Part shown: positions 24,791 through 33,870 of the stretch, piece after piece
Position numbering within the stretch: position 1 is the stretch's first letter
How the letters are laid out: every line of letters begins with the position of its first letter
Source: Sphingomonadales bacterium
Lineage (GTDB): Bacteria > Pseudomonadota > Alphaproteobacteria > Sphingomonadales > Sphingomonadaceae
Length of the DNA: 64,000 nucleotides
NCBI GenBank assembly: GCA_027486415.1
Contig: JAIXPC010000002.1
Location: forward strand, 248,001 to 312,000
Direction of reading: 5' to 3'
Notes under the pieces: model-generated
Told to the model about the DNA's origin: nothing
The model's input: the letters and a program-made list of their open reading frames with translations, nothing else
Databases searched by the model: none
Made by a program: the position numbers and the translations under genes

Positions 24791-25507
24791 ATGACGAATG
24801 CCAATGCTGCGCGACTCGCAGTCTTGATTGACGGTGAGAATGTCCCTTCCAAACTCGCCAAGCAACTCTTCGAGGAGATTGCCGGGTTGGGCGAGGCGTC
24901 GGTTCGGCGAATTTATGGGGATTTCAGCGGCGGCAAGATGAATGGCTGGACGACCGTGCTGGCGGACTTTGGCATTCTGCCCCAGCATTTTCCGACGGTA
25001 AGCGGCAAGAATTCGTCTGACATCGCGATGGTGATCGACGCGATGGACCTGCTGCACAGCGGGCGGTTTGATGGCTTCTGCCTCGTGACTGCCGATGGCG
25101 ATTTCACCCGCCTTGCGGCCCGCATTCGGGAACACGGCAAGGACGTGTTTGGTTTTGGTGAAGTAAAAGCGCCGAAGGGTCTGGTGCAGGCTTGCAAGCG
25201 ATTCATCTATCTTGAAACCATAGCAGCCGTCCCGGCACACAGCGCCGTCGTTCCGGAGCCGGCCAAGCCCACCGCCAAACTGCTGAAACTTCTGAAGGCA
25301 GCCGTTCAGCAGGCCGCGGGAGAGAGTGAAGGTTTCGTGCCCCTCAGCCAGGTGGGCAACAAGCTATACGCCCTCCAGCCCGATTTTGATTGCCGGAATC
25401 ACGGTCACATCCTGCTCAGCGGACTGTTCAAATCGCTGCCCCATCAGTTTGAAGTCGCCAGCCAGAACAAGACGATCGCCGTCCGCGTCAGATCGGCTCA
25501 GGCCTGA
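24791..25507 (+). CDS. NYN domain protein with C-terminal OST-HTH/LOTUS domain
   Basis: 238 residues. The N-terminal NYN (PIN-like) domain shows its acidic metal-binding residues: AVLIDGENVPS, SDIAMVIDAMDLLHSG and LVTADGDFTRLAARIREHG. The C-terminal ~75 residues (LLKLLKAAVQQAAGESEGFV, then VGNKLYALQPDFDCRN) fit an OST-HTH/LOTUS RNA-binding domain. NYN proteins of this architecture (LabA/DUF88 kin) are thought to be ribonucleases. The gene looks less GC-rich than its neighbours and stands alone before hslVU, so it may have been acquired. Confidence 0.85.
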   Translation: MTNANAARLAVLIDGENVPSKLAKQLFEEIAGLGEASVRRIYGDFSGGKMNGWTTVLADFGILPQHFPTVSGKNSSDIAMVIDAMDLLHSGRFDGFCLVTADGDFTRLAARIREHGKDVFGFGEVKAPKGLVQACKRFIYLETIAAVPAHSAVVPEPAKPTAKLLKLLKAAVQQAAGESEGFVPLSQVGNKLYALQPDFDCRNHGHILLSGLFKSLPHQFEVASQNKTIAVRVRSAQA

Positions 25508-25510
25508 CCC

Positions 25511-25538
25511 CTTCAAACCCCGCACCCGAACCCTACAT
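25511..25538 (+). promoter_or_regulatory. Possible heat-shock (RpoH) promoter of hslVU
   Basis: CTTCAAA (25511-25517), 13 nt, then CCCTACAT (25531-25538) approximates the sigma-32 pattern CTTGAAA-N11-16-CCCCATNT. It lies 26 nt before the hslV start, and hslVU is a heat-shock operon in most bacteria. There are mismatches in both boxes. Confidence 0.4.
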
Positions 25539-25564
25539 GGGGCTGGCAACCACAAGGGCCCCTC

Positions 25565-26113
25565 ATGAGCGAACTCCCGCAATTTCACGGCACCACCATC
25601 GTTTCCGTCCGCAAGGGCGGGCAGGTCGTTGTCGCCGGCGATGGCCAGGTGACGATGGGGCAGACGGTGATGAAACCCAATGCCAGGAAGGTGCGCCGGC
25701 TGGGGCCGAAGGGCGAGGTGATCGGCGGTTTCGCCGGTGCCACCGCCGATGCCTTCACCCTGTTTGAACGGCTGGAGGCCAAGCTGGAACGCCACCCCGG
25801 CCAGCTGATGCGCGCCGCTGTCGAACTGGCCAAGGACTGGCGCACCGATCGCTATCTGCGCCGGCTGGAGGCAATGATGATCGTTGCCGACAAGGAGGTT
25901 ACGTTGGTGATCACCGGCAATGGCGACGTGCTGGAGCCGGTGGGCGGCATCTGCGCCATCGGGTCGGGCGGCAATTTCGCGCTCGCCGCCGCCCGCGCGC
26001 TGGCCGACAGTGATCACGACGCCGAAGCGATTGCGCGCCGCGCCATGAAGATCGCGGCCGATCTGTGCGTCTATACCAACGAGGAACTGACCGTGGAGGC
26101 GATTGCCCTGTGA
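25565..26113 (+). CDS. hslV: ATP-dependent protease peptidase subunit HslV
   Basis: 182 residues. The catalytic N-terminal threonine is in [15 protein letters not shown]; the protein has a nine-residue leader (MSELPQFHG) that must be removed to expose Thr10, as in other alphaproteobacteria. [20 protein letters not shown] and [17 protein letters not shown] are typical. HslV forms the proteolytic rings of HslUV. The stop overlaps the hslU GTG start (GTGA). Confidence 0.97.
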   Translation: MSELPQFHGTTIVSVRKGGQVVVAGDGQVTMGQTVMKPNARKVRRLGPKGEVIGGFAGATADAFTLFERLEAKLERHPGQLMRAAVELAKDWRTDRYLRRLEAMMIVADKEVTLVITGNGDVLEPVGGICAIGSGGNFALAAARALADSDHDAEAIARRAMKIAADLCVYTNEELTVEAIAL

Positions 26114-27411
26114 GCGCCGAATTGACCCCCCGCGAGATCGTCGCCGCCCTCGATCGCCACATCATCGGCCAGGACGATGCCAAGCGTGCCGTTGCCGTCG
26201 CGCTGAGGAACCGCTGGCGCCGGCAGCAGCTGCCCGACGATCTGCGCGATGAAGTGGTGCCCAAGAATATCCTGATGATCGGCCCCACCGGCTGCGGCAA
26301 GACCGAGATCAGCCGCCGCCTCGCCAAGCTGGCGAACGCCCCCTTCATCAAGGTGGAAGCCACCAAGTTCACCGAGGTCGGCTATGTCGGCCGCGATGTC
26401 GATTCGATCATTCGCGACCTTGTCGAGGAATCGATCCGGCTGGTGCGCGAAACCCGCCGCGCGGCCGTGAAGGACAAGGCGGAGGAATCGGCCATGGCCC
26501 GACTGCTCGACGCGCTGGTGGGCAAGGATGCCAGCGAGGCAACGCGCCTGGCCTTTCGCCAACGCTTTGACGCCGGCGACCTGAAGGGCCGCGAGATCGA
26601 GATCGAGGTGGCCGAGGCCGCGCCCAGTTTCGAGCTGCCCGGCATGCAGCCCGGTCAGGTTGGCATGATCAACCTTTCGGACATGATGGCGAAGGCGATG
26701 GGCGGCCGGCCACCCAAGCGCCGCAAGATGAAGGTGGAGGCCGCCTGGGAGGCGCTGCTGGCCGAGGAATCGGACAAGCGCCTTGATGATGAGGACATCC
26801 AGCGCGAGGCCATCCGCAACGCCGAAGCCAACGGCATCGTGTTCCTGGACGAGGTCGACAAGATCGCCGTTTCGGATGTCCGCGGCGGCAGCGTCTCCCG
26901 CGAAGGCGTGCAGCGCGACCTGCTGCCGCTGATCGAAGGCACCACGGTGGCCACCAAATATGGCCCGGTGAAGACCGACCATATCCTCTTCATCGCGTCC
27001 GGCGCCTTCCATGTGGCGAAACCGTCGGACCTGCTGCCCGAACTGCAAGGCCGCCTGCCGATCCGCGTCGAACTGAAGGGCCTGACGGAAGAGGATTTCC
27101 GCCGCATCCTCTCCGACACCGATGCCAGCCTGATCCGCCAATATGCGGCGCTGCTGGCCACCGAAGGCGTGACGCTGACCATGCAGCCCGACGGCATCGA
27201 CGCCATCGCCCGCACCGCCGCCCAGGTGAACGAGACGGTGGAGAATATCGGCGCCCGCCGCCTGCACACGGTGATGGAAAAGCTGCTCGAATCCGTCAGC
27301 TTCGACGCCAGCGACCGCAGTGGCGAAACCGTGACAGTGGACGCCGCCATGGTTGCCCGCGAACTCGGCGAGATCGCCGGCAACCGGGATCTGTCGAAGT
27401 ATATCCTGTAA
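26110..27411 (+). CDS. hslU: ATP-dependent protease ATPase subunit HslU
   Basis: 433 residues from the GTG at 26110. AAA+ unfoldase: N-terminal [20 protein letters not shown], Walker [15 protein letters not shown], pore-loop region [20 protein letters not shown], Walker [13 protein letters not shown], and the C-terminal tail DLSKYIL that docks into HslV. The intermediate I-domain lies between the Walker motifs. A perfect stem-loop follows the stop codon. Confidence 0.97.
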   Translation: MSAELTPREIVAALDRHIIGQDDAKRAVAVALRNRWRRQQLPDDLRDEVVPKNILMIGPTGCGKTEISRRLAKLANAPFIKVEATKFTEVGYVGRDVDSIIRDLVEESIRLVRETRRAAVKDKAEESAMARLLDALVGKDASEATRLAFRQRFDAGDLKGREIEIEVAEAAPSFELPGMQPGQVGMINLSDMMAKAMGGRPPKRRKMKVEAAWEALLAEESDKRLDDEDIQREAIRNAEANGIVFLDEVDKIAVSDVRGGSVSREGVQRDLLPLIEGTTVATKYGPVKTDHILFIASGAFHVAKPSDLLPELQGRLPIRVELKGLTEEDFRRILSDTDASLIRQYAALLATEGVTLTMQPDGIDAIARTAAQVNETVENIGARRLHTVMEKLLESVSFDASDRSGETVTVDAAMVARELGEIAGNRDLSKYIL

Positions 27412-27416
27412 CGGAC

Positions 27417-27451
27417 GGCCTGCGCCCCGGATCACGTCCGAGGCGCAGGCC
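27417..27451. terminator. Stem-loop between hslU and topA
   Basis: GGCCTGCGCC (27417-27426) pairs perfectly with GGCGCAGGCC (27442-27451). It starts 6 nt after the hslU stop and ends 4 nt before the end of the convergent topA gene. On the plus strand it is followed by CCTTCATTTC, so it probably serves both genes. Confidence 0.65.
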
Positions 27452-27454
27452 CCT

Positions 27455-30031
27455 TCATTTCGCCTTCTTCGCCGCCGGCTTCTTGGCTGCTGCCTTCTTG
27501 GCCGCGGCCTTCCTGGCCGGTGCCTTCTTCGCCGGCGCCTTGCCCTTCTTGGCCGGGGCCGCCGCCGCCCGCGCCGCCAGCAGCGCCACCGCCTCCTCCA
27601 GCGTGACCGCCGTCGGTTCCGCGCCCTTGGGCAGGGTGGCGTTGGTCGTCCCGTCGCTCACATAGGGCCCGTAACGCCCGGCGAGCACGCGCACCGCCGC
27701 GCCGCTTTCCGGGTGCGCGCCCAATTCGGCCAGTGCTGTCGCCGCACCGCGCACCGGGCGGCCACCATTGGCCTTCGCGGCGGCGGCTTCGGCCAGTTTC
27801 ACCACGGCGGCATTCATGCCGGTTTCAAACACTTCGGCGGTGCTCGACAGGCGGGCGTAACTGCCATTGTGCGCCAGATACGGCCCATAGCGCCCGATGC
27901 TGGCGGTGATGGGTTCGGCGGTTTCCGGGTGCGGGCCGATGGTGCGCGGCAGGTTCAGCAATTTCACTGCCCATTCCAGATCGTCCGGCCCGGAAATGCT
28001 CACGTCCTTCGGGATCGACGCCCGCGCCGGCTTTTCGCCCTCACCGCGCTGCACGAACCGGCCGAACCGGCCTGACCGCACACTGATCGGCTCGCCGGTT
28101 TCCGGATCATTGCCCAGTTCCACCGGGCCATCATTGGCCCCGCCTTCGCTGGCAAAGGGCCGCGTGTATTTGCATTCCGGGTAATTGGAGCAGGCGACGA
28201 ACGCCCCGAACCGCCCGGTCTTCAAGGAAAGCCGCCCCGCCGCGCACTTCGGGCAGACACGCGGATCGACACCGTCGCCCTTGTCCGGGAACAGATAGGG
28301 CGCCAGATATTCGTCCAGAGCCGCCGTCACGTCCGATGGGCGCTGCTCCATGATCTCGGCGGTCTTGGGCCGGAAATCCGCCCAGAAGGCGCGCAGCAAT
28401 TCCACATAATCGCGCCCGCCCGCCGACACGTCGTCCAGCTCGCCTTCCAGCCCGGCAGTGAAATCATATTCGACATAGCGGGCGAAGAAGCGTTCCAGGA
28501 ACGCCGTGACCAGCCGCCCCTTCTCCTCCGCGAAAAACCGGTTCTTCTCCACCCGCACATAAGCGCGGTCGCGCAGCGTCTGCAGGATGGAGGCATAGGT
28601 GGAGGGCCGGCCGATGCCGAGTTCCTCCAGCTTCTTCACCAACGTTGCTTCGGAAAAACGCGCGGGCGGTTCAGTGAAGCTCTGCACGGCCTGCACCGCC
28701 TTCGAGGCACAGCGATCCCCGCCGGCCAACCGCGGCAGGCGCGCACCGTCCTCGTCATCATCGGCGGGCTCGTCGCGGCCTTCGGTATACAGCGCCAGGA
28801 ACCCCGGCGTGATCACCACCTGCCCGCTGGCCTTCAGCCCGTGGCGGCCATCGTCATCGAACAGGTCCACCGTGGTGCGTTCCAGCCGCGCGCTCGCCAT
28901 CTGGCTGGCCACGGTGCGGTTCCAGATCAGGGCATAGAGCCGCTCCGCATCCGTATCCGCCCGGCCGGGCCGGCGGGAAAAATCGGTGGGGCGAATGGCT
29001 TCGTGCGCTTCCTGCGCGTTCTTCGCCTTGGTGGCATAGAAACGCGGCTTTTCCGGCAGCACTTCGGGCTTCGCACCATAATCGCGCGCGATCAGGTCGC
29101 GGACGGCGTTCAGCGCCTCGCCGGCGATCTGCACGCCATCGGTTCGCATGTAGGTGATGTGGCCATCTTCATAGAGGCCCTGCGCCACCCGCATGGTGTG
29201 GCTGGCGGTAAAGCCGAGCCGCCGCGCCGCCTCCTGCTGCAACGTCGACGTGGTGAACGGCGGCGCCGGGTTGCGGCTGACCGGCTTTGTTTCCACGTTG
29301 CGAACGGTAAAGCCATTCTTCTCAATGGCTTCCCGCGCAGCATGGGCTGCAGCAGAATCTAGGTCGAACTGCCCCAGCTTCTTGCCGTCCAGCACCGCCA
29401 GACGGGCCTTGAACAGCTGCCCGCCCGGCGAGATCATCTCGGCTTCGACCCGCCAATATTCCCGCGCCACGTGCGCCTCGATCTCGCGCTCGCGCTCCAC
29501 CACCAGCCGCAGCGCGACCGACTGCACGCGGCCCGCTGACTTCGCACCCGGCAGCTTGCGCCACAGCACGGGCGAAAGCGTGAAGCCCACCAGGTAATCC
29601 AGCGCCCGCCGCGCCCGATAGGCGTCGATCAGCGGCTGATCGAGATCGCGCGGGGCCTGCATCGCCTTTGTGACAGCGGCCTTGGTGATCTCGTTGAACG
29701 TCACCCGGCTCGCCCCGCCCTTGGGCAGCGCGCGCTTGTCCTTCAGCCATTCCAGCAAATGCCAGCTGATCGCCTCGCCCTCGCGATCGGGGTCGGTCGC
29801 CAGGATCACGCTGTCGGCGCGCTTGGCGGCCTCGCGGATGGCGGAAAGCTGCTTGGCACGGTCGGCCGACACCTCCCATTCCATGGCGAAATCGTCATCG
29901 GGGTTCACCGATCCATCGCGCGGCGGCAAATCGCGCACGTGGCCGAAACTGGCCAGCACCTCGTACTGGCTGCCGAGATATTTGTTGATGGTCTTTGCCT
30001 TGGCCGGCGATTCGACGATTACGAGCTGCAT
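27455..30031 (-). CDS. topA: DNA topoisomerase I
   Basis: 858 residues, type IA topoisomerase that relaxes negative supercoils. The TOPRIM domain shows MQLVIVESPAKAKTINKYLG and ATDPDREGEAISWHL; the active-site tyrosine is in HITYMRTDGVQI. Near the C-terminus is one four-cysteine zinc ribbon (CPKCAAGRLSLKTGRFGAFV with CSNYPECKY), then several topo C-terminal repeats of the GPYLAHNGSYARL type. The last ~35 residues are a Lys/Ala/Pro tail like histone H1, which probably adds DNA binding. Confidence 0.97.
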   Translation of the reverse strand: MQLVIVESPAKAKTINKYLGSQYEVLASFGHVRDLPPRDGSVNPDDDFAMEWEVSADRAKQLSAIREAAKRADSVILATDPDREGEAISWHLLEWLKDKRALPKGGASRVTFNEITKAAVTKAMQAPRDLDQPLIDAYRARRALDYLVGFTLSPVLWRKLPGAKSAGRVQSVALRLVVEREREIEAHVAREYWRVEAEMISPGGQLFKARLAVLDGKKLGQFDLDSAAAHAAREAIEKNGFTVRNVETKPVSRNPAPPFTTSTLQQEAARRLGFTASHTMRVAQGLYEDGHITYMRTDGVQIAGEALNAVRDLIARDYGAKPEVLPEKPRFYATKAKNAQEAHEAIRPTDFSRRPGRADTDAERLYALIWNRTVASQMASARLERTTVDLFDDDGRHGLKASGQVVITPGFLALYTEGRDEPADDDEDGARLPRLAGGDRCASKAVQAVQSFTEPPARFSEATLVKKLEELGIGRPSTYASILQTLRDRAYVRVEKNRFFAEEKGRLVTAFLERFFARYVEYDFTAGLEGELDDVSAGGRDYVELLRAFWADFRPKTAEIMEQRPSDVTAALDEYLAPYLFPDKGDGVDPRVCPKCAAGRLSLKTGRFGAFVACSNYPECKYTRPFASEGGANDGPVELGNDPETGEPISVRSGRFGRFVQRGEGEKPARASIPKDVSISGPDDLEWAVKLLNLPRTIGPHPETAEPITASIGRYGPYLAHNGSYARLSSTAEVFETGMNAAVVKLAEAAAAKANGGRPVRGAATALAELGAHPESGAAVRVLAGRYGPYVSDGTTNATLPKGAEPTAVTLEEAVALLAARAAAAPAKKGKAPAKKAPARKAAAKKAAAKKPAAKKAK

Positions 30032-30121
30032 CTTGTCCTCACGTGTACGCGCGAGGGTGGGGGTCGGCGGGAGGAGGCGTCAAGGGGTGCGGGGTCGCAG
30101 GCACCGGCACGGGCCGTCCGG

Positions 30122-30907
30122 TCAATCGCGCAACATCCATTCATGCCTTGTGCCGGCCAGCGCCCGCTGCACATCTTCCAGGTTGGCGATAGAATCCGTC
30201 AGGGAAATCGGCGCCTGCTTGACGATCGACGGCTGCAGCCCCGGCACATAGGGTTGCCCCATCATGTCCAGAATGGCGCGAACAATGTCCTCATTCATGC
30301 CGCCAGACGGGACGAACAGATCGGCATAATCAAACTCCAGCTTCCTGTCGTAATGACCGATCCAGCCAGCCATCAGCTGGTCTTCCTTGTCGGTGACATC
30401 GAGATAATTGCACAGCGCGCCGGTATCGACCACGGCCGACGCGTGCCGGATCTCGCGCCTGTCGGCCGTGTGCCAGACCCGGTTCAGATCGGCGATGAGG
30501 CCTGACAGGAAGGTCCGCAGCCGGTTCCGGCGCGTGAGATGCAGGATGGGCAGACCCTTCTGCATCGTTTCCTGCAACAGCATCGGCATTTCGATCAGCC
30601 CGCGCCAGTTGCCATCCAGATGGTGCAGATTGTTGTACTTCACGTCGGCAATCAGCGTTTTGCGCTGATAGCGGTCATGCATCACCTTGATGTAACGATC
30701 AAAGATCCGCGACCTTATGTTCGGCCAGGTCTTCTTTCCAAGTCCCTTGACTTCCTTTTCATAGAATCGGTGGAAACTGGTGTCGAAACGCGTGTTGTCC
30801 TGATTGAACAGTTCATTCAGATATTTGATGTTCGGATGCTTTTCGAGAGCAGAATTGAGCGCCCCCGTCCCCGTCCGCTGACGCGCAATCAACAAGACAT
30901 AACTCAT
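30122..30907 (-). CDS. Sulfotransferase family protein
   Basis: 261 residues. The N-terminus MSYVLLIARQRTGTGALNSA has the PAPS 5'-phosphosulfate loop of sulfotransferases. The 3'-phosphate region is LPILHLTRRNRLRTFLSGLI around residues 120-139. It should move sulfate from PAPS to an unknown acceptor such as a glycan or lipid. The base composition looks less GC-rich than in neighbouring genes, so acquisition by transfer is possible. It ends 91 bp before topA starts, on the same strand, without evident functional link. Confidence 0.75.
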   Translation of the reverse strand: MSYVLLIARQRTGTGALNSALEKHPNIKYLNELFNQDNTRFDTSFHRFYEKEVKGLGKKTWPNIRSRIFDRYIKVMHDRYQRKTLIADVKYNNLHHLDGNWRGLIEMPMLLQETMQKGLPILHLTRRNRLRTFLSGLIADLNRVWHTADRREIRHASAVVDTGALCNYLDVTDKEDQLMAGWIGHYDRKLEFDYADLFVPSGGMNEDIVRAILDMMGQPYVPGLQPSIVKQAPISLTDSIANLEDVQRALAGTRHEWMLRD

Positions 30908-31033
30908 GTAACGCGATGTTCCTCTGTCCCGTCTGTGTCAGGTTTGTTACGGCCGCGCCTTGCCGGCTTCATCTTTCGGAAAACACTCATTCCCAATGCC
31001 TTGTGCTCAGGCTGGGCCTTGTTGGACGGGTCC

Positions 31034-31546
31034 TCAGGCACGGCGGCGACGGTTGCGCGCCATCACGACCACCGCGATCCCCGCCGCGATCGCGCCCCAC
31101 TTCAGCACCTGCCCGCGCGCGTCATGCTTCCACGCCGCTGCCATGCCGGTTTCGGCGGGCAGATTGGGCACGCGGCCGGTGGCGAGATCGCTGCCGATGC
31201 CTTCCACCATGTCCACCCGGTCAGCGCCCAGCAGCAGCAGCCAGTGCCACCAGTTGCTTTCGCTGAAACGGAAGGCGGCGCGGCGCATGGCACCGCTGAG
31301 GCCGCGCGGCTGTGGCCCCAGGCCATAGACGGCGGGACGGGCCTTGTATTCCACCGATTGCAGCACTTCGGCACCGCCCTGCTGCGGCACCGGGTGGGGC
31401 CAATCGGCACCCGGCGAATCCGCGCGGTCGCGCATCGGCCACGTGGGATCGTTGCGGGTTTCGGCATCGACGCCCCAGCCGGGGATGCTGGACGGATCGG
31501 CCAGCCCGGTGCGGCGGGCGGGCAGGCGGGTGTGATCAGGGGCCAT
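31034..31546 (-). CDS. Small membrane protein following an alcohol dehydrogenase
   Basis: 170 residues from the ATG at 31546, which has GAGGA 7 nt upstream and lies 11 nt after the dehydrogenase stop. The N-terminal part is rich in Pro and Arg, with VEYKARPAVYGLG and the tryptophan-rich segment SESNWWHWLLLLGADRVDM in the middle. One C-terminal membrane helix (GAIAAGIAVVVMA) ends in NRRRRA. I recognise no family. Co-translation suggests it serves the dehydrogenase, perhaps as a membrane tether. Confidence 0.65.
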   Translation of the reverse strand: MAPDHTRLPARRTGLADPSSIPGWGVDAETRNDPTWPMRDRADSPGADWPHPVPQQGGAEVLQSVEYKARPAVYGLGPQPRGLSGAMRRAAFRFSESNWWHWLLLLGADRVDMVEGIGSDLATGRVPNLPAETGMAAAWKHDARGQVLKWGAIAAGIAVVVMARNRRRRA

Positions 31547-31557
31547 GGCAGGATTCC

Positions 31558-32703
31558 TCAACCGTTGGGCAGCAGGACGGGCTTGATGATATTGTCCAGG
31601 CGGCCGGCGAAGATGCGATAGGCATCGGAAATGTCGCGCAATTCGAACCGGTGGGTGATCAGCTCCCGCGGGCGGATGCGGCCTTCGCGGACGTGTTCGA
31701 TCAGGCGCGGCAGGTGGCGTTTCACCGATGCCTGGTTGGCGCGGATGGTCAGCCCCTTGTTCACGATGTTGCCCACCGGGATCATGTTGCCGGTGGGGCC
31801 ATAGACGCCGACAATGGAAACGACGCCGCCCTTCTTCACCGAATTGATCGCCCAGTGCAGCGCGAGCGCCGATCCCGATTCCAGCTTGAGATGGATGCCC
31901 AGCAGCGTGTGCAGCGCACTGCCGGTCGCCTCGCAACCGACGGCATCGATGCACACATCGGCGCCCAGCCCGTCGGTCTGGCGCTTCATGAACACCGCCA
32001 TGTCGTCGATTTCTTTGAAATTATAGACTTCGGCCGGGCCAAAGCGGGCAACGAATTCCAGCCGGTAATCGAGATGATCGACAACGATGACGCGCCCCGC
32101 ACCGAACAGCCAGGCGCTGCGCGCCGCCATGATGCCGATGGGGCCGGCACCAAAGATCACCACCGTGTCGCCCTTCTGGATGCCGGCCATTTCGGCGGCC
32201 TGGTAGCCGGTGGGCACCACGTCGGTGAGCAGCACGGCATCATCGAGATCCATCCAGTCCGGGATCTTCACCGGGCCGACATCGGCATAGGGCACGCGGG
32301 CATATTGCGCCTGCCCGCCCTGGTGGCCGCCGGCGGTGTGGGAATAACCGAAGATGCCGCCCACCGCTGTCGCCATGGGATTGGATTCGTGGCAGTTGCC
32401 GAACAGGCCCTGTTGGCAGAAATGGCACTGGCCGCAGGCGATGTTGAACGGCACGATCACGTGATCGCCCGGCTTCAGATTCTCCACCTCCGCGCCGACT
32501 TCCTCCACCACGCCGCAGAATTCGTGGCCAAAGGTGGAGCCGACGCGCGTATCGGGCACGAGCCCGTGATAGAGGTGGATATCCGATCCGCAGATGCAGC
32601 TGCGGGTGACGCGCACGATGGCATCTTGCGGGTGCTGGATGGTGGGCACCGGTTTTCGTGCGACGCGAACGCGGTTGGGCCCGCGGTAATCCATGGCGTC
32701 CAT
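31558..32703 (-). CDS. Zinc-dependent alcohol/formaldehyde dehydrogenase (MDR)
   Basis: 381 residues from the ATG at 32703, which has AAGGA 6 nt upstream. Medium-chain dehydrogenase: catalytic zinc region CICGSDIHLYHG and GSTFGHEFCGVVEEVG; structural zinc cysteines in ACGQCHFCQQGLFGNC; nucleotide-binding VVIFGAGPIGIMAARSAW. The long insert and GDHVIVPFNIACG resemble the glutathione-independent formaldehyde dehydrogenase-like branch. The true substrate is unknown. It leads a two-gene unit with a small membrane protein. Confidence 0.88.
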   Translation of the reverse strand: MDAMDYRGPNRVRVARKPVPTIQHPQDAIVRVTRSCICGSDIHLYHGLVPDTRVGSTFGHEFCGVVEEVGAEVENLKPGDHVIVPFNIACGQCHFCQQGLFGNCHESNPMATAVGGIFGYSHTAGGHQGGQAQYARVPYADVGPVKIPDWMDLDDAVLLTDVVPTGYQAAEMAGIQKGDTVVIFGAGPIGIMAARSAWLFGAGRVIVVDHLDYRLEFVARFGPAEVYNFKEIDDMAVFMKRQTDGLGADVCIDAVGCEATGSALHTLLGIHLKLESGSALALHWAINSVKKGGVVSIVGVYGPTGNMIPVGNIVNKGLTIRANQASVKRHLPRLIEHVREGRIRPRELITHRFELRDISDAYRIFAGRLDNIIKPVLLPNG

Positions 32704-32784
32704 GCGTGATCCTTTCAGGCTGTGCCACGACAACCTGAAGGGAGGCGGACTGTTCCGGGGCCGGACGGCGAAATGAGACGGGCG

Positions 32785-33870
32785 TCAGCCCAGCGCCACG
32801 CGGCCCCCGGCATGGCGCTGGATGGCGCCTTCCAGTTCCAGATCCAGGAGCACGGTGGCCACCTGCGCCGCCGGCAGGCGCGACTGGCGCACCAGCTCGT
32901 CGATCTGGACGGGGGTGGGAGAGAGGAGCGCGGTGATCGCGGCGCGGGCTTCGGGTTCGGCGGTTAGGGCAGGCGCGGCGAACGGCTCGGCCACCTGCAG
33001 CGGCAGGGCCGGCTGGCCCGACAGGGTGGACAGCGCCTCCCGCACGTCGGCTGCGTTCTGGATCAGGGTGGCGCCTTCGCGGATCAGGAGGTTGCAGCCC
33101 TGCGCGCGCGGATCGAGCGGCGAACCGGGCACGGCCATCACCTCGCGGCCCAAATCCGCCGCGATGCGGGCGGTGATCAGGCTGCCCGATTTGGGCGCGC
33201 CCTCCACGACGATGGTACCGGCGGCCAGCCCCGCGATGATGCGGTTCCTTCGCGGGAAATGCCGGGCCTGCGGCTCCGTGCCGGGCGGCTGTTCGGCGAT
33301 GATCAGGCCCTGTTCGGCAATGCGCGCCATCAGGTCGGCGTGATCGGGCGGGTAGGCGACATCGGCCCCGCCCGCCACCACCGCGATGGTTCCGCGATCA
33401 AGGGAAGCGACGTGGGCGGCGGCATCGATGCCGCGCGCAAGGCCGGACACGATGACGTGATCCGCCTCTGCCAGATCAATGGCGAGTTGCCGGGCAAAGC
33501 GCGTGCCGGCGGCGCTGGCATTGCGGGCGCCGACGATAGCGACAGCGGGGCGATCGAGCAGGCCGGTGTCCCCCCGGGCATAGAGCACGGGCGGGGCGGT
33601 TTCGGTGCGGGCGAGCAGGCTTGGGTAGGCGGGCGTGCCGATGAACAGCAGCTCGGCGCCCATGGCGGCAGCGGCCTCCAGTTCGGCCGCGGCGTCGGCT
33701 TGCGGGAACAGGGTGAGCCGGCGATTGCCGCGCCGGGCCAGATCGGGAAGGGCGTTGAGCGCCGCATCGGCATCGCCAAAGCGCGCGATCAGCTGGCGAT
33801 AGGTGACGGGGCCGATGGAATCGGTGCGGATCAACCGCAGGCGCGAAAGTGCGTCGGGCGGCAGGCCCAT
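32785..33870 (-). CDS. dprA: DNA-processing protein DprA
   Basis: 361 residues. The Rossmann-like core has AIVGARNASAAGTRFARQLA, VIVSGLARGIDAAAHVASL and FPRRNRIIAGLA, plus the segment PKSGSLITARIAADLGREVM. An N-terminal SAM-like part and a C-terminal winged helix (VQIDELVRQSRLPAAQVATV) complete the usual layout. DprA loads RecA on incoming single-stranded DNA in transformation. The start directly abuts the plsY stop (TAGATG), so the two are coupled. Confidence 0.95.
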   Translation of the reverse strand: MGLPPDALSRLRLIRTDSIGPVTYRQLIARFGDADAALNALPDLARRGNRRLTLFPQADAAAELEAAAAMGAELLFIGTPAYPSLLARTETAPPVLYARGDTGLLDRPAVAIVGARNASAAGTRFARQLAIDLAEADHVIVSGLARGIDAAAHVASLDRGTIAVVAGGADVAYPPDHADLMARIAEQGLIIAEQPPGTEPQARHFPRRNRIIAGLAAGTIVVEGAPKSGSLITARIAADLGREVMAVPGSPLDPRAQGCNLLIREGATLIQNAADVREALSTLSGQPALPLQVAEPFAAPALTAEPEARAAITALLSPTPVQIDELVRQSRLPAAQVATVLLDLELEGAIQRHAGGRVALG

